64,000 nt of DNA from Jiangella anatolica (GCF_003236295.1 NZ_POTW01000025.1:1-64000), one strand, 5' to 3'. Shown: positions 45,596 to 55,742, counted from the first letter of the stretch. Made by a program: numbers and translations. The notes: generated from the sequence alone by a model not told the origin.

Positions 45596-46052
45596 GCGCG
45601 CCGGCCAGGCGGTCCAGGAACGCCGCCTGGGCCTTGACGATCTTCTCCCGGGCGACGTCGAGCGGGAACCACTCCACCCGGTCGACCTCGGGGAACTCCT
45701 GCGTCCGGCCCGACCGCGGCGGCCACTCCAGCTCGAACGTGCCGGGGACGACGGCGCCGGGGTCGAGGTCGCCGCGCAGCGCCCACGCCGTCACCGTCTT
45801 GCCGCCGGACTGCTTCACCGTGCCGAGCTCGACCAGCTCGCCGTCCGGCACCGGGACGCCCAGCTCCTCGGTGAACTCGCGCCGGGCCGCGTCCTGAGGG
45901 GTCTCGGAGTCGTCGTACTCGCCCTTCGGCAGCGACCACGCGCCGGCGTCCTTCTTCGCCCAGAACGGCCCGCCCATGTGCCCGAGCAGCACCTCGACGC
46001 CGTCCGCGCCGGACCGGTGGAGCAGGATGCCCGCGCTCTGCTTGCCCGCCAT
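45588..46052 (-). CDS. Nudix hydrolase
   Basis: Protein of 154 residues. The Nudix box GEYDDSETPQDAARREFTEELG fits GX5EX7REUXEEXGU exactly; WAKKDAGAWSLPKGEY leads into it. The start SAGILLHRSGADGVEVLLGHMGGPFW matches the group annotated as NTP pyrophosphohydrolase / AP4A-type Nudix proteins. It would cleave a nucleoside diphosphate-linked compound; the substrate is unknown. It lies 13 bp downstream of the methyltransferase gene on the same strand, probably in one transcript. Confidence 0.92.
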   Translation of the reverse strand: MAGKQSAGILLHRSGADGVEVLLGHMGGPFWAKKDAGAWSLPKGEYDDSETPQDAARREFTEELGVPVPDGELVELGTVKQSGGKTVTAWALRGDLDPGAVVPGTFELEWPPRSGRTQEFPEVDRVEWFPLDVAREKIVKAQAAFLDRLAGALS

Positions 46053-46065
46053 GCCCGCCAGGATG

Positions 46066-47277
46066 TCAGAGCGGGTCGGCGACGATGACGGTCGCCGCGC
46101 CGGCGATCCGGGTGACGACGAACGTCGCGGCCCGCTCGCCGCGGGGCCGGACCGCCGCCCGCAGCCTCTCCGGCTCGACGCCGACGCCGCGCTTCTTCAC
46201 CGTCAGCACCCCGATGTCCTGCGCACGGACGTAGCGGCGCAGCGCCTTCACGTCGTACGGCAGCGTGTCGACGACGCGGTAGCCGCGGGCGAACGGGGTG
46301 CCGACGGCCGCGTCCGCCGTCACGTAGGCGATCGACGGGTCCAGCAGCCCGCCGCCGACCAGCGCGGCCGCCGCCGTCACCAGGCCGGCCCGGATCACGG
46401 CGCCGTCGGGCTCGTAGAGGTACCCGCCCAGCGGACGCACCGACGGACCTGGGTCGTCGCGGTCGGTCAGCGTCGCGCCCGACGGCAGCAGCGTCGCCCG
46501 TCGCTCGACGCCGTCGCGCGCCAGTCCGCCGGACCAGAGCGCCGCCTCCTTGACCTCGCCGCGCTCGGACACCCACTCCGCCTCGACGCCGGCCGGGATC
46601 CGCTCGTGCGGCAGCCCGGGCGCGACCTTGACGCACGCCGTCTCCGCCAGCAGCGACAGCACGAACGACCACGGCGGCCGGTACGCGTCGGGGTCGAACA
46701 CCCGGCCCCGGCCGCCGCGGCGGGCCGGGTCGCAGACCACCGCCGCGTACGCCGCCCGGTCCACTGTCGTCGCGTCGCCGTGCACGACCCGCGCGTCCAC
46801 CTCCAGCGCGGCGACGTTGGCGGCCGCGACGGCGGCCGTCAGCTCGTCCGCCTCGACGCCGGTCACCGTCAGCCCGGCCCGGGCCAGCTCGACCAGGTCG
46901 CCGCCGATGCCGCAGCACAGGTCGGCCACCGCCGCGCCGGCGCCCAGGGTCGCGGCCAGGCGGGACGCCCGGTGCCGGGCGACCGCGACCCGGGTGGCCT
47001 GCTCGTAGCCGTCGACGGTGAAGAACATCCGCTCCGCGTCGGCCGGGTCGAACTTGTCCGCCGCGCGGGCGCGCAGGCGTGCCTGCGTCAGCGCCGCCGC
47101 GACCAGATCCGGCTCGTGGTCGCGCCGCAGCCGGGTGCCCAGCGCGAACTCGTCCTCTCGTCCGTGCGCCGCCGTGGCCTGGGCCAGCAGCGCGGCGCCG
47201 GCCGCCGACCGGAGCGCGTCGAACGTGGCCGTCTGCACGTCCGTCAGCCTCTCACCCGGCCGCGGACTAGCACTCAT
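46066..47277 (-). CDS. Class I SAM-dependent methyltransferase with THUMP-like C-terminal domain
   Basis: Protein of 403 residues. Motif I of the methyltransferase fold is [16 protein letters not shown] (about 118-133), followed by [24 protein letters not shown] and the catalytic-type motif [17 protein letters not shown]. The C-terminal 90 residues ([35 protein letters not shown]) form the THUMP-like domain found in this actinobacterial family. rRNA or tRNA is a likely target but is not proved. Its start codon lies inside the CIRCE element of groES, so heat shock may affect it. Confidence 0.88.
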   Translation of the reverse strand: MSASPRPGERLTDVQTATFDALRSAAGAALLAQATAAHGREDEFALGTRLRRDHEPDLVAAALTQARLRARAADKFDPADAERMFFTVDGYEQATRVAVARHRASRLAATLGAGAAVADLCCGIGGDLVELARAGLTVTGVEADELTAAVAAANVAALEVDARVVHGDATTVDRAAYAAVVCDPARRGGRGRVFDPDAYRPPWSFVLSLLAETACVKVAPGLPHERIPAGVEAEWVSERGEVKEAALWSGGLARDGVERRATLLPSGATLTDRDDPGPSVRPLGGYLYEPDGAVIRAGLVTAAAALVGGGLLDPSIAYVTADAAVGTPFARGYRVVDTLPYDVKALRRYVRAQDIGVLTVKKRGVGVEPERLRAAVRPRGERAATFVVTRIAGAATVIVADPL

Positions 47278-47292
47278 CTCGACCGAGTGCTA
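47268..47292. promoter_or_regulatory. CIRCE operator (HrcA site) 1
   Basis: TAGCACTC (47268-47275), nine bases, then GAGTGCTA (47285-47292): a perfect match to the inner CIRCE arms with the canonical 9-bp spacer. HrcA binds CIRCE and represses groES/groEL until heat shock. The left arm overlaps the start codon of the divergent methyltransferase gene. Confidence 0.92.
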
Positions 47293-47302
47293 ACTTGAGG
47301 AC

Positions 47303-47327
47303 TGGCACCCTCACCATGAGAGTGCCA
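47303..47327. promoter_or_regulatory. CIRCE-like operator 2
   Basis: TGGCACCC (47303-47310), nine bases, then GAGTGCCA (47320-47327). It keeps the 9-bp spacing and differs from its own mirror at one position. It starts 35 bp after the first CIRCE, on nearly the same face if the helix has about 10.5 bp per turn (3.3 turns). Paired sites of this kind occur ahead of actinobacterial groES genes. Confidence 0.75.
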
Positions 47328-47419
47328 ACGGTCGAGTCGCCGGCACCCGCGACGACGGCGGCATGCGACCGGTCCACCAGCAAGCATCGTGACATCCCGC
47401 GAAAGGGGAGGTCAGACAA

Positions 47420-47719
47420 GTGTCGGTCTCCATCAAGCCACTCGAGGACCGCATCGTGGTCAAGCCGCTGGAAGCGGAGCAGACCACGGCGTCCGGGCTC
47501 GTCATCCCTGACACCGCCAAGGAGAAGCCCCAGGAGGGCGAGGTCGTCGCCGTCGGCGAGGGCCGCTGGGACGACGAGGGCGAGAAGCGCATCCCGCTCG
47601 ACGTCAAGGTCGGCGACGTTGTGCTCTACTCGAAGTACGGCGGCACCGAGGTGAAGTACGGCGGCGAGGAGCTGCTCATCCTCTCCGGCCGCGACGTTCT
47701 GGCGATCGTCCAGAAGTGA
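47420..47719 (+). CDS. groES: Co-chaperonin GroES
   Basis: Lid of the GroEL folding chamber, 99 residues. [21 protein letters not shown] starts the fold and contains the mobile loop that grips GroEL (residues 17-32); [17 protein letters not shown] and [19 protein letters not shown] follow. It starts with GTG with AAAGGGGAGG upstream. Two CIRCE-type operators precede it. groEL follows after a hairpin-bearing 91-bp gap. Confidence 0.97.
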   Translation: MSVSIKPLEDRIVVKPLEAEQTTASGLVIPDTAKEKPQEGEVVAVGEGRWDDEGEKRIPLDVKVGDVVLYSKYGGTEVKYGGEELLILSGRDVLAIVQK

Positions 47720-47725
47720 CGCGCT

Positions 47726-49424
<1,699 letters not shown>

Positions 49425-49445
49425 GCGCTGTCCACTCGGTTCGTT

Positions 49446-49482
49446 CGACGGCCCGGTCCCCTGCGTGGGGGCCGGGCCGTCG
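49446..49482 (+). terminator. Hairpin after groEL
   Basis: CGACGGCCCGG (49446-49456) pairs perfectly with CCGGGCCGTCG (49472-49482), with CCCC/GGGG extending it inside, 21 bp past the groEL stop and followed by CTCTTG. It separates the heat-shock operon from the lipoprotein gene, which starts 19 bp later. Confidence 0.75.
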
Positions 49483-49501
49483 CTCTTGAGACGATGACGT
49501 C

Positions 49502-50023
49502 GTGAGGTTCCGCTGGCTCGTCGTCCTGCTGCTGCCGTTGCTGGCAGGGTGCGGGTCATCGGAGGCGGCGGACGCGGGCGAACTGGCCGACCGGGCCGCG
49601 TCCATCGGGGTCGACCCGGACGTCGTCTACGCGGTCTCGCTGGACGGGTTCGCGCCGGCCTCGCAGTCCACGGGGGTCGTCGGCGACGCCGGATTCGGGG
49701 TCGCCTACACGTCGCCGTCCGGTGGTCTCGTGATGCTCAGCACCGATCCGCACGGCGGGGCCGACGCCGGCTGCGTGGCCGCCGGCGGCCAGCAGGAGTG
49801 TGTCGCGGTGCACGACGGCGTCGCGGTGCGGCTGACGGCGGCCGCGGACGTCCTCGACGAGGAGACGCTGCGGGCCGCCGTCGAGGACGCACACCCGCCG
49901 ACGTCGGACGAGCTGGCCGCGCTGTTCGCCGACGCGCCCTCCGGCGGCGCCCCGGTCGAGCGCGACGACCTGCCGCCGTCGGGCGACGGCGCGCCGATCG
50001 ACCCCGAGGGTGCCGCCGGATGA
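49502..50023 (+). CDS. Hypothetical lipoprotein
   Basis: Protein of 173 residues with a lipoprotein signal (MRFRWLVVLLLPLLAGC, Cys at 17). The mature part has VDPDVVYAVSLDGFAPASQST, a Gly-rich turn region, a Cys pair in DAGCVAAGGQQECVAV and an acidic, Pro-rich C-terminus. No family was recognised. It starts with GTG. The stop overlaps the DUF2891 start as ATGA, so the two are co-translated. Confidence 0.75.
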   Translation: MRFRWLVVLLLPLLAGCGSSEAADAGELADRAASIGVDPDVVYAVSLDGFAPASQSTGVVGDAGFGVAYTSPSGGLVMLSTDPHGGADAGCVAAGGQQECVAVHDGVAVRLTAAADVLDEETLRAAVEDAHPPTSDELAALFADAPSGGAPVERDDLPPSGDGAPIDPEGAAG

Positions 50024-51015
50024 CCGGCCGCCTGGAACTGCTGCACGAGAACGCCGCCGACTACGCTCGGACCGCGCTGACCTGTATCGACCGCGAGTAC
50101 CCGCATCTGCCGATCATCTACGCCGTCGAGCCCGGGCCATACCCGCGGCACCGCGACCAGCACCCGGCGTTCTACGGGTCGCTGGACTGGCACTCGGCGG
50201 TCGAGATGCACTGGGTGCTGGTCCGGCTGCTGCGACTGGCCGGCGCCGCCCTGCCCGCGGGCCTGGCCGACGAGGTCCGGGCCGGACTGGCCGCGCACCT
50301 GACCCCGTCGAACCTGGCGCGGGAGGCCGCGTTCTTCTCCGCCGGCCCGGGCAGTCACCGGGAGCGTCCGTACGGCTGGGGCTGGCTGCTGACGCTGGCG
50401 CACGAGCTGGCCTCGTGGTCCGACCCGGACGGCGACGCCTGGGCGGCCGCCGTCCGCCCGCTCGCCGACGTGCTGACGGCGAACCTGCTGGCCTGGCTGC
50501 CGTCGCAGACCTACCCGGTGCGCGGCGGGCTGCACCCGAACTCGGCGTTCGGGCTGCTGCGCTCCCATGACGGGGCGTCCGCCGAGCTGCGCGACGCGAT
50601 CGACGACGCGGTGCGGCGCTGGTACCTCGCCGACACGGACTATCCGGCGCACTACGAGCCGTCCGGCAGTGACTTCCTGTCGCCGGCGCTGGCCGAGGCC
50701 GAACTGGTCGCGCGGGTGCTGCCGGCGGAGGCGTTCGGCGCCTGGTTCGCCACGTTCCTGCCCGGCGCCGCGTCCTCATCGCCGTCGCAGCTGTTCGGGC
50801 CGGTGACCGTCACCGACCCGTCGGACGGGCAGCTGGCGCATCTGGCCGGGCTGAATACCTACAGGCCAAAGCCATCGATGCTGAGCAGGCTACGGGAGCT
50901 ATGTCAGCACACCGAGATCATCGGGCAGATCCTTCGGGATCTACGGCCGCTGATCATCGGAGCGCTCTCGGTTCTGGGTGTTGCCCTGCACCAGTTCGTC
51001 GCGCTGCTGAGGTAG
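50020..51015 (+). CDS. DUF2891 protein with replaced C-terminus (chimera)
   Basis: Residues 1-279 are a DUF2891 protein, an alpha-helical family of unknown function: HPAFYGSLDWHSAVEMHWVLV, ERPYGWGWLLTLAHELA, TYPVRGGLHPNSAFGLL, SGSDFLSPALAEAELVARVL and the DGQLAHLAGLN motif are all present. The next conserved segment (SRAW...) and roughly 70 more residues are absent. Instead 52 unrelated residues follow (YRPKPSMLSRL... to LRPLIIGALSVLGVALHQF), with a hydrophobic end. From about 50857 codon use also shifts to AGG, CTA, CTT and GTT. A recombination or deletion joint at about 50855 is likely, so function is doubtful. Confidence 0.75.
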   Translation: MTGRLELLHENAADYARTALTCIDREYPHLPIIYAVEPGPYPRHRDQHPAFYGSLDWHSAVEMHWVLVRLLRLAGAALPAGLADEVRAGLAAHLTPSNLAREAAFFSAGPGSHRERPYGWGWLLTLAHELASWSDPDGDAWAAAVRPLADVLTANLLAWLPSQTYPVRGGLHPNSAFGLLRSHDGASAELRDAIDDAVRRWYLADTDYPAHYEPSGSDFLSPALAEAELVARVLPAEAFGAWFATFLPGAASSSPSQLFGPVTVTDPSDGQLAHLAGLNTYRPKPSMLSRLRELCQHTEIIGQILRDLRPLIIGALSVLGVALHQFVALLR

Positions 51016-51039
51016 CGAGGCGGGCCGCAGGGAGCGAAC

Positions 51040-51061
51040 GGGGTCGGCGGGAGCCGGCCCC
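51040..51061. terminator. Short GC hairpin between convergent genes
   Basis: GGGGTCGGC-ggga-GCCGGCCCC, nine pairs with one G-U, 24 bp after the DUF2891-chimera stop and 15 bp before the end of the leftward kelch gene. It can serve both directions. Confidence 0.6.
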
Positions 51062-51076
51062 GACGTGCGTCACTCG

Positions 51077-52291
51077 TCAGAACTCCGCCTGCCAGACCCG
51101 CGGGGTGCGGATGCCGGGACCGACCTCCCCGCTCGCGACGATCAGGTCGCCGTCCCAGTTCACGGCGGGTGTGGTGGCCGGCGGCGGGCCGGGGAACCAG
51201 CCGTCGACGCTCCAGCGGTCGCGGCGGGTGTCGTAGCGCAGCAGCTCGCCGTTGAAGCCGGTGTGGTGGTCGTAGATCCAGGTCACGACGTTGTTGTGAC
51301 GCTGCCACTCGGCCGACCCCGGCGGCGCGGCGTTGCGCAGCGCGACGTGGTGCTCGATGAGGTTCCAGCGGCCGATGTCCTTGTCACCGCCGACGACGAC
51401 CAGCCCGGTCCGGCCGGTGGGGTGGGCGAGGCCGGCCGTCACGCACCACGGCAGGTCGGCGATCCGCGTCCACGACCCATGCCGCGGCGAGTACGCGTAC
51501 GCGTCCCGATAGAACGTCCACGACTTGTCCGGCTGCTGCGCCCGGCCGCTGAGCAGGTAGAACCGGCCGTCCTGGGCGGCGCCGACGGCGACGGAGCGCG
51601 GCTCGCCCGGCCAGCGCGGCAGCGTCGTCCAGCCGCGATCGGGCCGGTCGAGATCGAGCGCGTAGAAGTCGCCGCCCTCGGCGACGTGCACGACGCCGTC
51701 GACGATGCCCGCGACGGCATAGGACAGCGGCCGGGGGAGCGGCGGCAGCTCGGTGCGGTCCAGGCGGTGGCCGTCCCAGCGCAGCAGGTAGACGTCGGCG
51801 AACTTCTCGGCCGGACGCTGGGCCGTCCCGCCGGGTCCGCCTCGATAGCCCTCACCGCCGATCACCAGCACGCCGTCGTCGGTGCTCAGCGTCGCCGCGT
51901 AGCCGACGGCGTCCGGCAGCCGCCCGGCCGGCCGCCACCGGCCGGTGACCCGGGAGTAGACGAACGCGTCGTCCCAGTAGACCTTGCCGAGCGTGTTCGC
52001 CCGGGTCGCGGTCAGCGCCGGCTCCGGGAAGTTCGCCCCGCCGGCGACGATGAGGTGGTCGCCGTGCGCACCGGCGATCGGCCCGGCCAGGCCGAGCTGG
52101 GTCCAGTACGGCTCACCCACGGGTATCGCGTCGTGCCAGTCCGTCGGGTTCGGCGGGACGTCGGGCAGCCGCCGCCACGTCGTCCCACCGGCCGCCGGTG
52201 CGGCCGCCGCCGTCGTCGACGCCGCTGCCCACCCCACCGGTCCGGCCGCCGCTGCCAGGGTGAGCGCCGTGCGCCGCGTGAGATCCGTCAT
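51077..52291 (-). CDS. Exported kelch-repeat protein, N-acetylneuraminate epimerase-like
   Basis: Protein of 404 residues. The start TDLTRRTALTLAAAAGPVGW looks like a twin-arginine export signal. The rest is a six-bladed kelch propeller: HLIVAGGANFPE, GVLVIGGEGYRGG, VHVAEGGDFYALDLD, RFYLLSGRA, LVVVGGDKDIGR and DLIVASGEVGPG mark the blades. NanM-type epimerases convert alpha- to beta-sialic acid; the divergent sialidase supports a role with sialic acids. No cytoplasmic sialic acid genes are nearby, so other kelch functions remain possible. Confidence 0.82.
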   Translation of the reverse strand: MTDLTRRTALTLAAAAGPVGWAAASTTAAAAPAAGGTTWRRLPDVPPNPTDWHDAIPVGEPYWTQLGLAGPIAGAHGDHLIVAGGANFPEPALTATRANTLGKVYWDDAFVYSRVTGRWRPAGRLPDAVGYAATLSTDDGVLVIGGEGYRGGPGGTAQRPAEKFADVYLLRWDGHRLDRTELPPLPRPLSYAVAGIVDGVVHVAEGGDFYALDLDRPDRGWTTLPRWPGEPRSVAVGAAQDGRFYLLSGRAQQPDKSWTFYRDAYAYSPRHGSWTRIADLPWCVTAGLAHPTGRTGLVVVGGDKDIGRWNLIEHHVALRNAAPPGSAEWQRHNNVVTWIYDHHTGFNGELLRYDTRRDRWSVDGWFPGPPPATTPAVNWDGDLIVASGEVGPGIRTPRVWQAEF

Positions 52292-52305
52292 GTCGGATAT
52301 CCGAC
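52292..52305. promoter_or_regulatory. GTCGGATATCCGAC perfect palindrome
   Basis: A perfect 14-bp palindrome touching the start codon of the leftward kelch gene, inside the 96-bp divergent promoter shared with the sialidase. Probable binding site of an unidentified regulator. Confidence 0.55.
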
Positions 52306-52341
52306 CAAAGAGCAGACCGTTCGTCAACGTTCTTGACACAT

Positions 52342-52362
52342 ATCCCATATCTGATGTGGGAT
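52342..52362. promoter_or_regulatory. 21-bp palindrome in the sialidase promoter
   Basis: ATCCCA-t-ATC-t-GAT-g-TGGGAT is symmetric except for one off-axis pair. It starts 3 bp after a good -35 hexamer TTGACA (52333-52338), so a bound repressor would block the sialidase promoter. The half-sites differ from the other palindrome at 52292. Confidence 0.6.
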
Positions 52363-52387
52363 GGATCTTCCCGACGAAGGAGACCCC

Positions 52388-54223
52388 ATGCGCCGGCCCG
52401 TCGTCCTGACACTCACTCTCGCCCTCGCAGCAAGCGTTCTCGCTGCTCAGACCCCGTCCCAGGCGGTCTCGCCGGTCCGGCAGGCGGTGGTGTTCGAGTC
52501 CGGCACCGAGGGCTACGACACGTTCCGCATCCCGGCGATCGTCCGTTCCGACGAGGGAACGCTGCTGGCCTTCGCCGAGGGCCGGGTCGGCGGCGGTGGC
52601 GACACCGGTGACATCGACCTCGTGCTGCGCCGCTCGTTCGACGAGGGCCGCACCTGGGGCCCGCTCCAGGTCGTCGGCGACAACGGGGCGAACGTCTTCG
52701 GCAACCCGACCCCCGTCGTCGACCCCGGGACCGGCGACATCGTCCTGCTCAGCACGCACAACGCCGGCGACGCGGCCGAGGCGGAGATCATGCGCGGCGA
52801 GGTGACTGCGGAGCAGAGCCGCCGCGTCTTCGTCCAGCGCAGCACCGACGACGGCGCCAGCTGGTCGCCCGCGCGCGACATCACCGCCACGACCAAGCTG
52901 CCGGAGTGGCGCTGGTACGCGACCGGGCCGGTGCACGCGATCGCGCTCGAGCACGGCGAGCACCGCGGCCGGCTGGTCGCGCCGGCGAACCACTCGACCA
53001 GCCCGCCGGCCGGCTCGTCCGACACCGGTCAGGAGGCGAAGTATTACGGCGCGCACTCCCTCTACAGCGACGACGGAGGGCTGACCTGGCAGCTCGGCGA
53101 CATCGACACGCCGCTGACCGGCGTCGTGAACCCGAACGAGAACACCGTCACCGAGCTGGCCGACGGCACCCTCTACTTCAACGCCCGCGACCAGAACGGC
53201 ACCGGCGCCGGCACCCGCGCGACGACCACCAGCAGCGACGGCGGCGAGACGTTCGACGCGCCGTTCGCGCTGGAGCCGGACATCGTCACGCCGGTCGTGC
53301 AGGGGTCCGTGCTGCGGCTGCCGCGCGCCGGCGACCGGCTGGTCTACGCCGGCCCGGCCAACCCAGCGGCGCGGCGGACGCTGCAGCTGCGGTACAGCCT
53401 GGACGAGGGCGCGACGTGGACCGGCGGGCTGGTCCTGCACGACGGGCCGGCCGCGTACTCCGACCTGGTCGAGGCCGGCGCCCGGACGCTCGGCGTGCTG
53501 TACGAGAACGGCGACGCCGGCACGTACGAGCGGATCACCTTCGCGCGGGTGCCCTTCGCCGCGCTGGATCGAGGGCTGGCGCCCGTCGTGACGACGCCCG
53601 ACGTGTCGGGCGGCGGGCAGGACGGCGTCGTCGGTGGCGCGCCGGTCGTGGTGCCCGACGGCGTGGTGGGCGGGGCGTTGCGGTTCGCCGCCGGCGACCA
53701 CGTCGCCGTCCCGCGCAGCGAGCACCTCGACGTCGGCGACGGCTCGTTCACCGCCGCCGGCTGGTTCCGCAGCGGCGTCGCCGCCGATCAGGCGCTGCTG
53801 TGGGCGTACAACACCGGCAGCGGACGGTCGCAGTGGTGGATCCGGCTGGAGCCCGGCAGCACCCGGATCCGCGCGCTGGTCGACACCGACCTGGGCGTCG
53901 CCACGCTGACGGCGCCGGGCTCGTTCGCCGACGGCGCATGGCACCACGTCGCGCTCACCCGTGGCTCCGGCGGTGTCGCGCTCTATGTCGACGGCGTCCA
54001 GGCGGCGTCGGCCGGACCGGTCGCCGGCTCCGTCACCACCGATGCGGCCTTCGGCCTGTACCTCGGCCAGCGCCCCGACACGGCCAACCAGCTCCTCGGC
54101 GACCTCGACGACGTCTGGCTGCTCGGCCGTGCCGCATCGGCGGACGAGGTCGCCGCCCTGGCCGCCGGCGAGCCCGGCGCCGACCCGCTGCTGCACCTGC
54201 CGCTGGACGAGCTGCGCCGCTGA
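52388..54223 (+). CDS. Secreted sialidase (GH33) with C-terminal LamG/concanavalin-like domain
   Basis: Exported enzyme of 611 residues that would release terminal sialic acid. A Sec signal ends near SQA (about residue 27). The six-bladed GH33 domain (about 30-395) has FRIP in TFRIPAIV and five Asp boxes: SFDEGRTWG, STDDGASWS, YSDDGGLTW, SSDGGETF and SLDEGATW. A LamG-like domain (about 430-600) with SFTAAGWFRSG, DGAWHHVALTRG and LDDVWLLGRA is likely for carbohydrate binding. It is divergent from the kelch epimerase-like gene, suggesting joint use on host or environmental glycans. Confidence 0.92.
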   Translation: MRRPVVLTLTLALAASVLAAQTPSQAVSPVRQAVVFESGTEGYDTFRIPAIVRSDEGTLLAFAEGRVGGGGDTGDIDLVLRRSFDEGRTWGPLQVVGDNGANVFGNPTPVVDPGTGDIVLLSTHNAGDAAEAEIMRGEVTAEQSRRVFVQRSTDDGASWSPARDITATTKLPEWRWYATGPVHAIALEHGEHRGRLVAPANHSTSPPAGSSDTGQEAKYYGAHSLYSDDGGLTWQLGDIDTPLTGVVNPNENTVTELADGTLYFNARDQNGTGAGTRATTTSSDGGETFDAPFALEPDIVTPVVQGSVLRLPRAGDRLVYAGPANPAARRTLQLRYSLDEGATWTGGLVLHDGPAAYSDLVEAGARTLGVLYENGDAGTYERITFARVPFAALDRGLAPVVTTPDVSGGGQDGVVGGAPVVVPDGVVGGALRFAAGDHVAVPRSEHLDVGDGSFTAAGWFRSGVAADQALLWAYNTGSGRSQWWIRLEPGSTRIRALVDTDLGVATLTAPGSFADGAWHHVALTRGSGGVALYVDGVQAASAGPVAGSVTTDAAFGLYLGQRPDTANQLLGDLDDVWLLGRAASADEVAALAAGEPGADPLLHLPLDELRR

Positions 54224-54265
54224 CCTCGTACGCTGGTGTGTCCCTGACACTGAGAGAGGGGCACG

Positions 54266-55255
54266 ATGAGCCGTGCGCGGGTCGGGTACTCCGCGATGCT
54301 GGAGCGGTTCGCGCCGTCCGAGGTGGTGCAGCTTGCGGTGGCGGCCGAGGCGGCCGGGTTCGACGGCGTCATGGCCGACGACCACTTCCAGCCGTGGACG
54401 CCGCAGCAGGGGCAGGCCGGGTTCGTCTGGAACGTGATGACGGCGATGGCCGAGCGGACCCGCGGGTCGGTCGGCGTCGGCGCGACGTGCCCGTCGTTCC
54501 GCTGGCACCCGGCCGTCGTCGCACAGGCGGCGGCGACGCTGGAGCAGCTGTACCCGGGCCGGCACTGGCTGGGCATCGGGTCCGGCGAGGCGATCAGCGA
54601 GCACGTCGTCGGCGGGTACTGGCCGGAGGCGCCGCAGCGGATCGCCCGCATGTTCGAGGCGGTCGAGATCATCCAGAAGCTCTTCACCGGCCGCGACGTC
54701 CGCCACGACGGCCGCTTCTTCACCCTCGAGCGGACCCGGTTGTGGACGATGCCGGACACCCCGCCGCCGGTCTACATCGCGACGTCCGGCCCGATCACCG
54801 CGCGCCGGGCCGGAGCCTCCTGCGACGGCATGATCACCGTCGCGAGCACGCCGGACAAGGTCGCGGCCCTGTTCGGCCGGTTCGACGAGGGCGCCCGCTC
54901 GGCCGGCAAGGACCCGTCGACGCTGGCGAAGATCGTGCAGGTGCACCTGTCCTGGGCGCCGGACGAGGACGAGGCCGCCGCCCAGGCGCTGCGCGAGTGG
55001 CCGAACGGCGCGATGCGCTTCTCGAAGGCCGACATCCGCTCCCCCTACGACGTCGACCAGATCGCCCGCCTCGTCCGGGTCGAGGACTTCGACGGCCGGG
55101 TCACGATCTCCGCCGACCTCGACGTGCACCGGCAGGCGATCCAGCACTACCTCGACATCGGCGCCACGCACGTCTACCTGCACGACGCCGGCCCGGATCA
55201 GCGCACCTGGATCGACGTCTTCGGCCGCGAGGTGCTGCCCAAGCTCACCGCCTGA
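54266..55255 (+). CDS. F420-dependent oxidoreductase, luciferase-like (G6PDH-related, TIGR03557 type)
   Basis: TIM-barrel protein of 329 residues of the LLM class. GYSAMLERFAPSEVVQLAVAAE starts it; DDHFQPWTP and GVGATCPSFRWHP follow; GRHWLGIGSGEAISEHVVG is the strongest signature and is shared with F420-dependent glucose-6-phosphate dehydrogenase. The end THVYLHDAGPDQRTWIDVFG is typical of the actinobacterial subgroup. Cofactor F420 is inferred from the family. Its substrate is unknown. It lies 43 bp after the sialidase and may be read with it. Confidence 0.88.
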   Translation: MSRARVGYSAMLERFAPSEVVQLAVAAEAAGFDGVMADDHFQPWTPQQGQAGFVWNVMTAMAERTRGSVGVGATCPSFRWHPAVVAQAAATLEQLYPGRHWLGIGSGEAISEHVVGGYWPEAPQRIARMFEAVEIIQKLFTGRDVRHDGRFFTLERTRLWTMPDTPPPVYIATSGPITARRAGASCDGMITVASTPDKVAALFGRFDEGARSAGKDPSTLAKIVQVHLSWAPDEDEAAAQALREWPNGAMRFSKADIRSPYDVDQIARLVRVEDFDGRVTISADLDVHRQAIQHYLDIGATHVYLHDAGPDQRTWIDVFGREVLPKLTA

Positions 55256-55267
55256 GCGAGGACGGCG

Positions 55268-55492
55268 TCAGCCTCCGTCCCGCCGTGGTCGCCGACGCGG
55301 ACCGGCCCGATGGCGCCGTGCGAGCACGAGCATGTAGACGGCGGTGCCGACGATGGTGAAGCCGAGGGCGACGAATGAGCCGACCCTGTCGTCGCCCAGA
55401 GGGACGCCGAGGGCGTCGAGCCCCGCGAATACTGGGCCGATGACGACGGCGGCGACCAGGACGACGACGAGTCTCTCTCGGAGCTCGCTCAC
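55268..55492 (-). CDS. Tiny two-helix membrane protein
   Basis: Protein of 74 residues. Two hydrophobic segments (LVVVLVAAVVIGPVFAGLDAL and VGSFVALGFTIVGTAVYMLVL) are followed by a basic tail ([17 protein letters not shown]). The GTG start overlaps the stop of 55489-55689 as GTGA, which strongly supports translation of both. No family recognised. Convergent with the F420 enzyme. Confidence 0.65.
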   Translation of the reverse strand: MSELRERLVVVLVAAVVIGPVFAGLDALGVPLGDDRVGSFVALGFTIVGTAVYMLVLARRHRAGPRRRPRRDGG

Positions 55493-55689
55493 GAGGCGAC
55501 GCGAGCTCGTTCGCGCGCGGGGCGGCGGAGCCGGCGGAAGGTGATGAACTCGGCGACGCCGACCACGAGGATGATCAGCAGTAGCTCGTATTGGCCGATC
55601 GGGCCGAACTGACTCAGCACGATCGCGAGCAGACTCACGGCGGACCAGAACACCGCCACGGCGAGCACCGCCCACGCCAGCCTCTTCAT
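55489..55689 (-). CDS. Tiny two-helix membrane protein, coupled partner
   Basis: Protein of 66 residues. MKRLAWAVLAVAVFWSAVSL and ELLLIILVVGVAEFITF are membrane segments and the end is basic (RRLRRPARERAR). It resembles its downstream partner in layout (helix, short loop, helix, basic tail) though not clearly in sequence. The stop overlaps the partner start by 4 bp. Upstream lies copy B of the dispersed repeat. Function unknown. Confidence 0.65.
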   Translation of the reverse strand: MKRLAWAVLAVAVFWSAVSLLAIVLSQFGPIGQYELLLIILVVGVAEFITFRRLRRPARERARVAS

Positions 55690-55742
55690 GAATTGAGACT
55701 AAGTGCGCGGCCGGCCCCGGCGGAAGGCCCCCGGGCCGAGGG

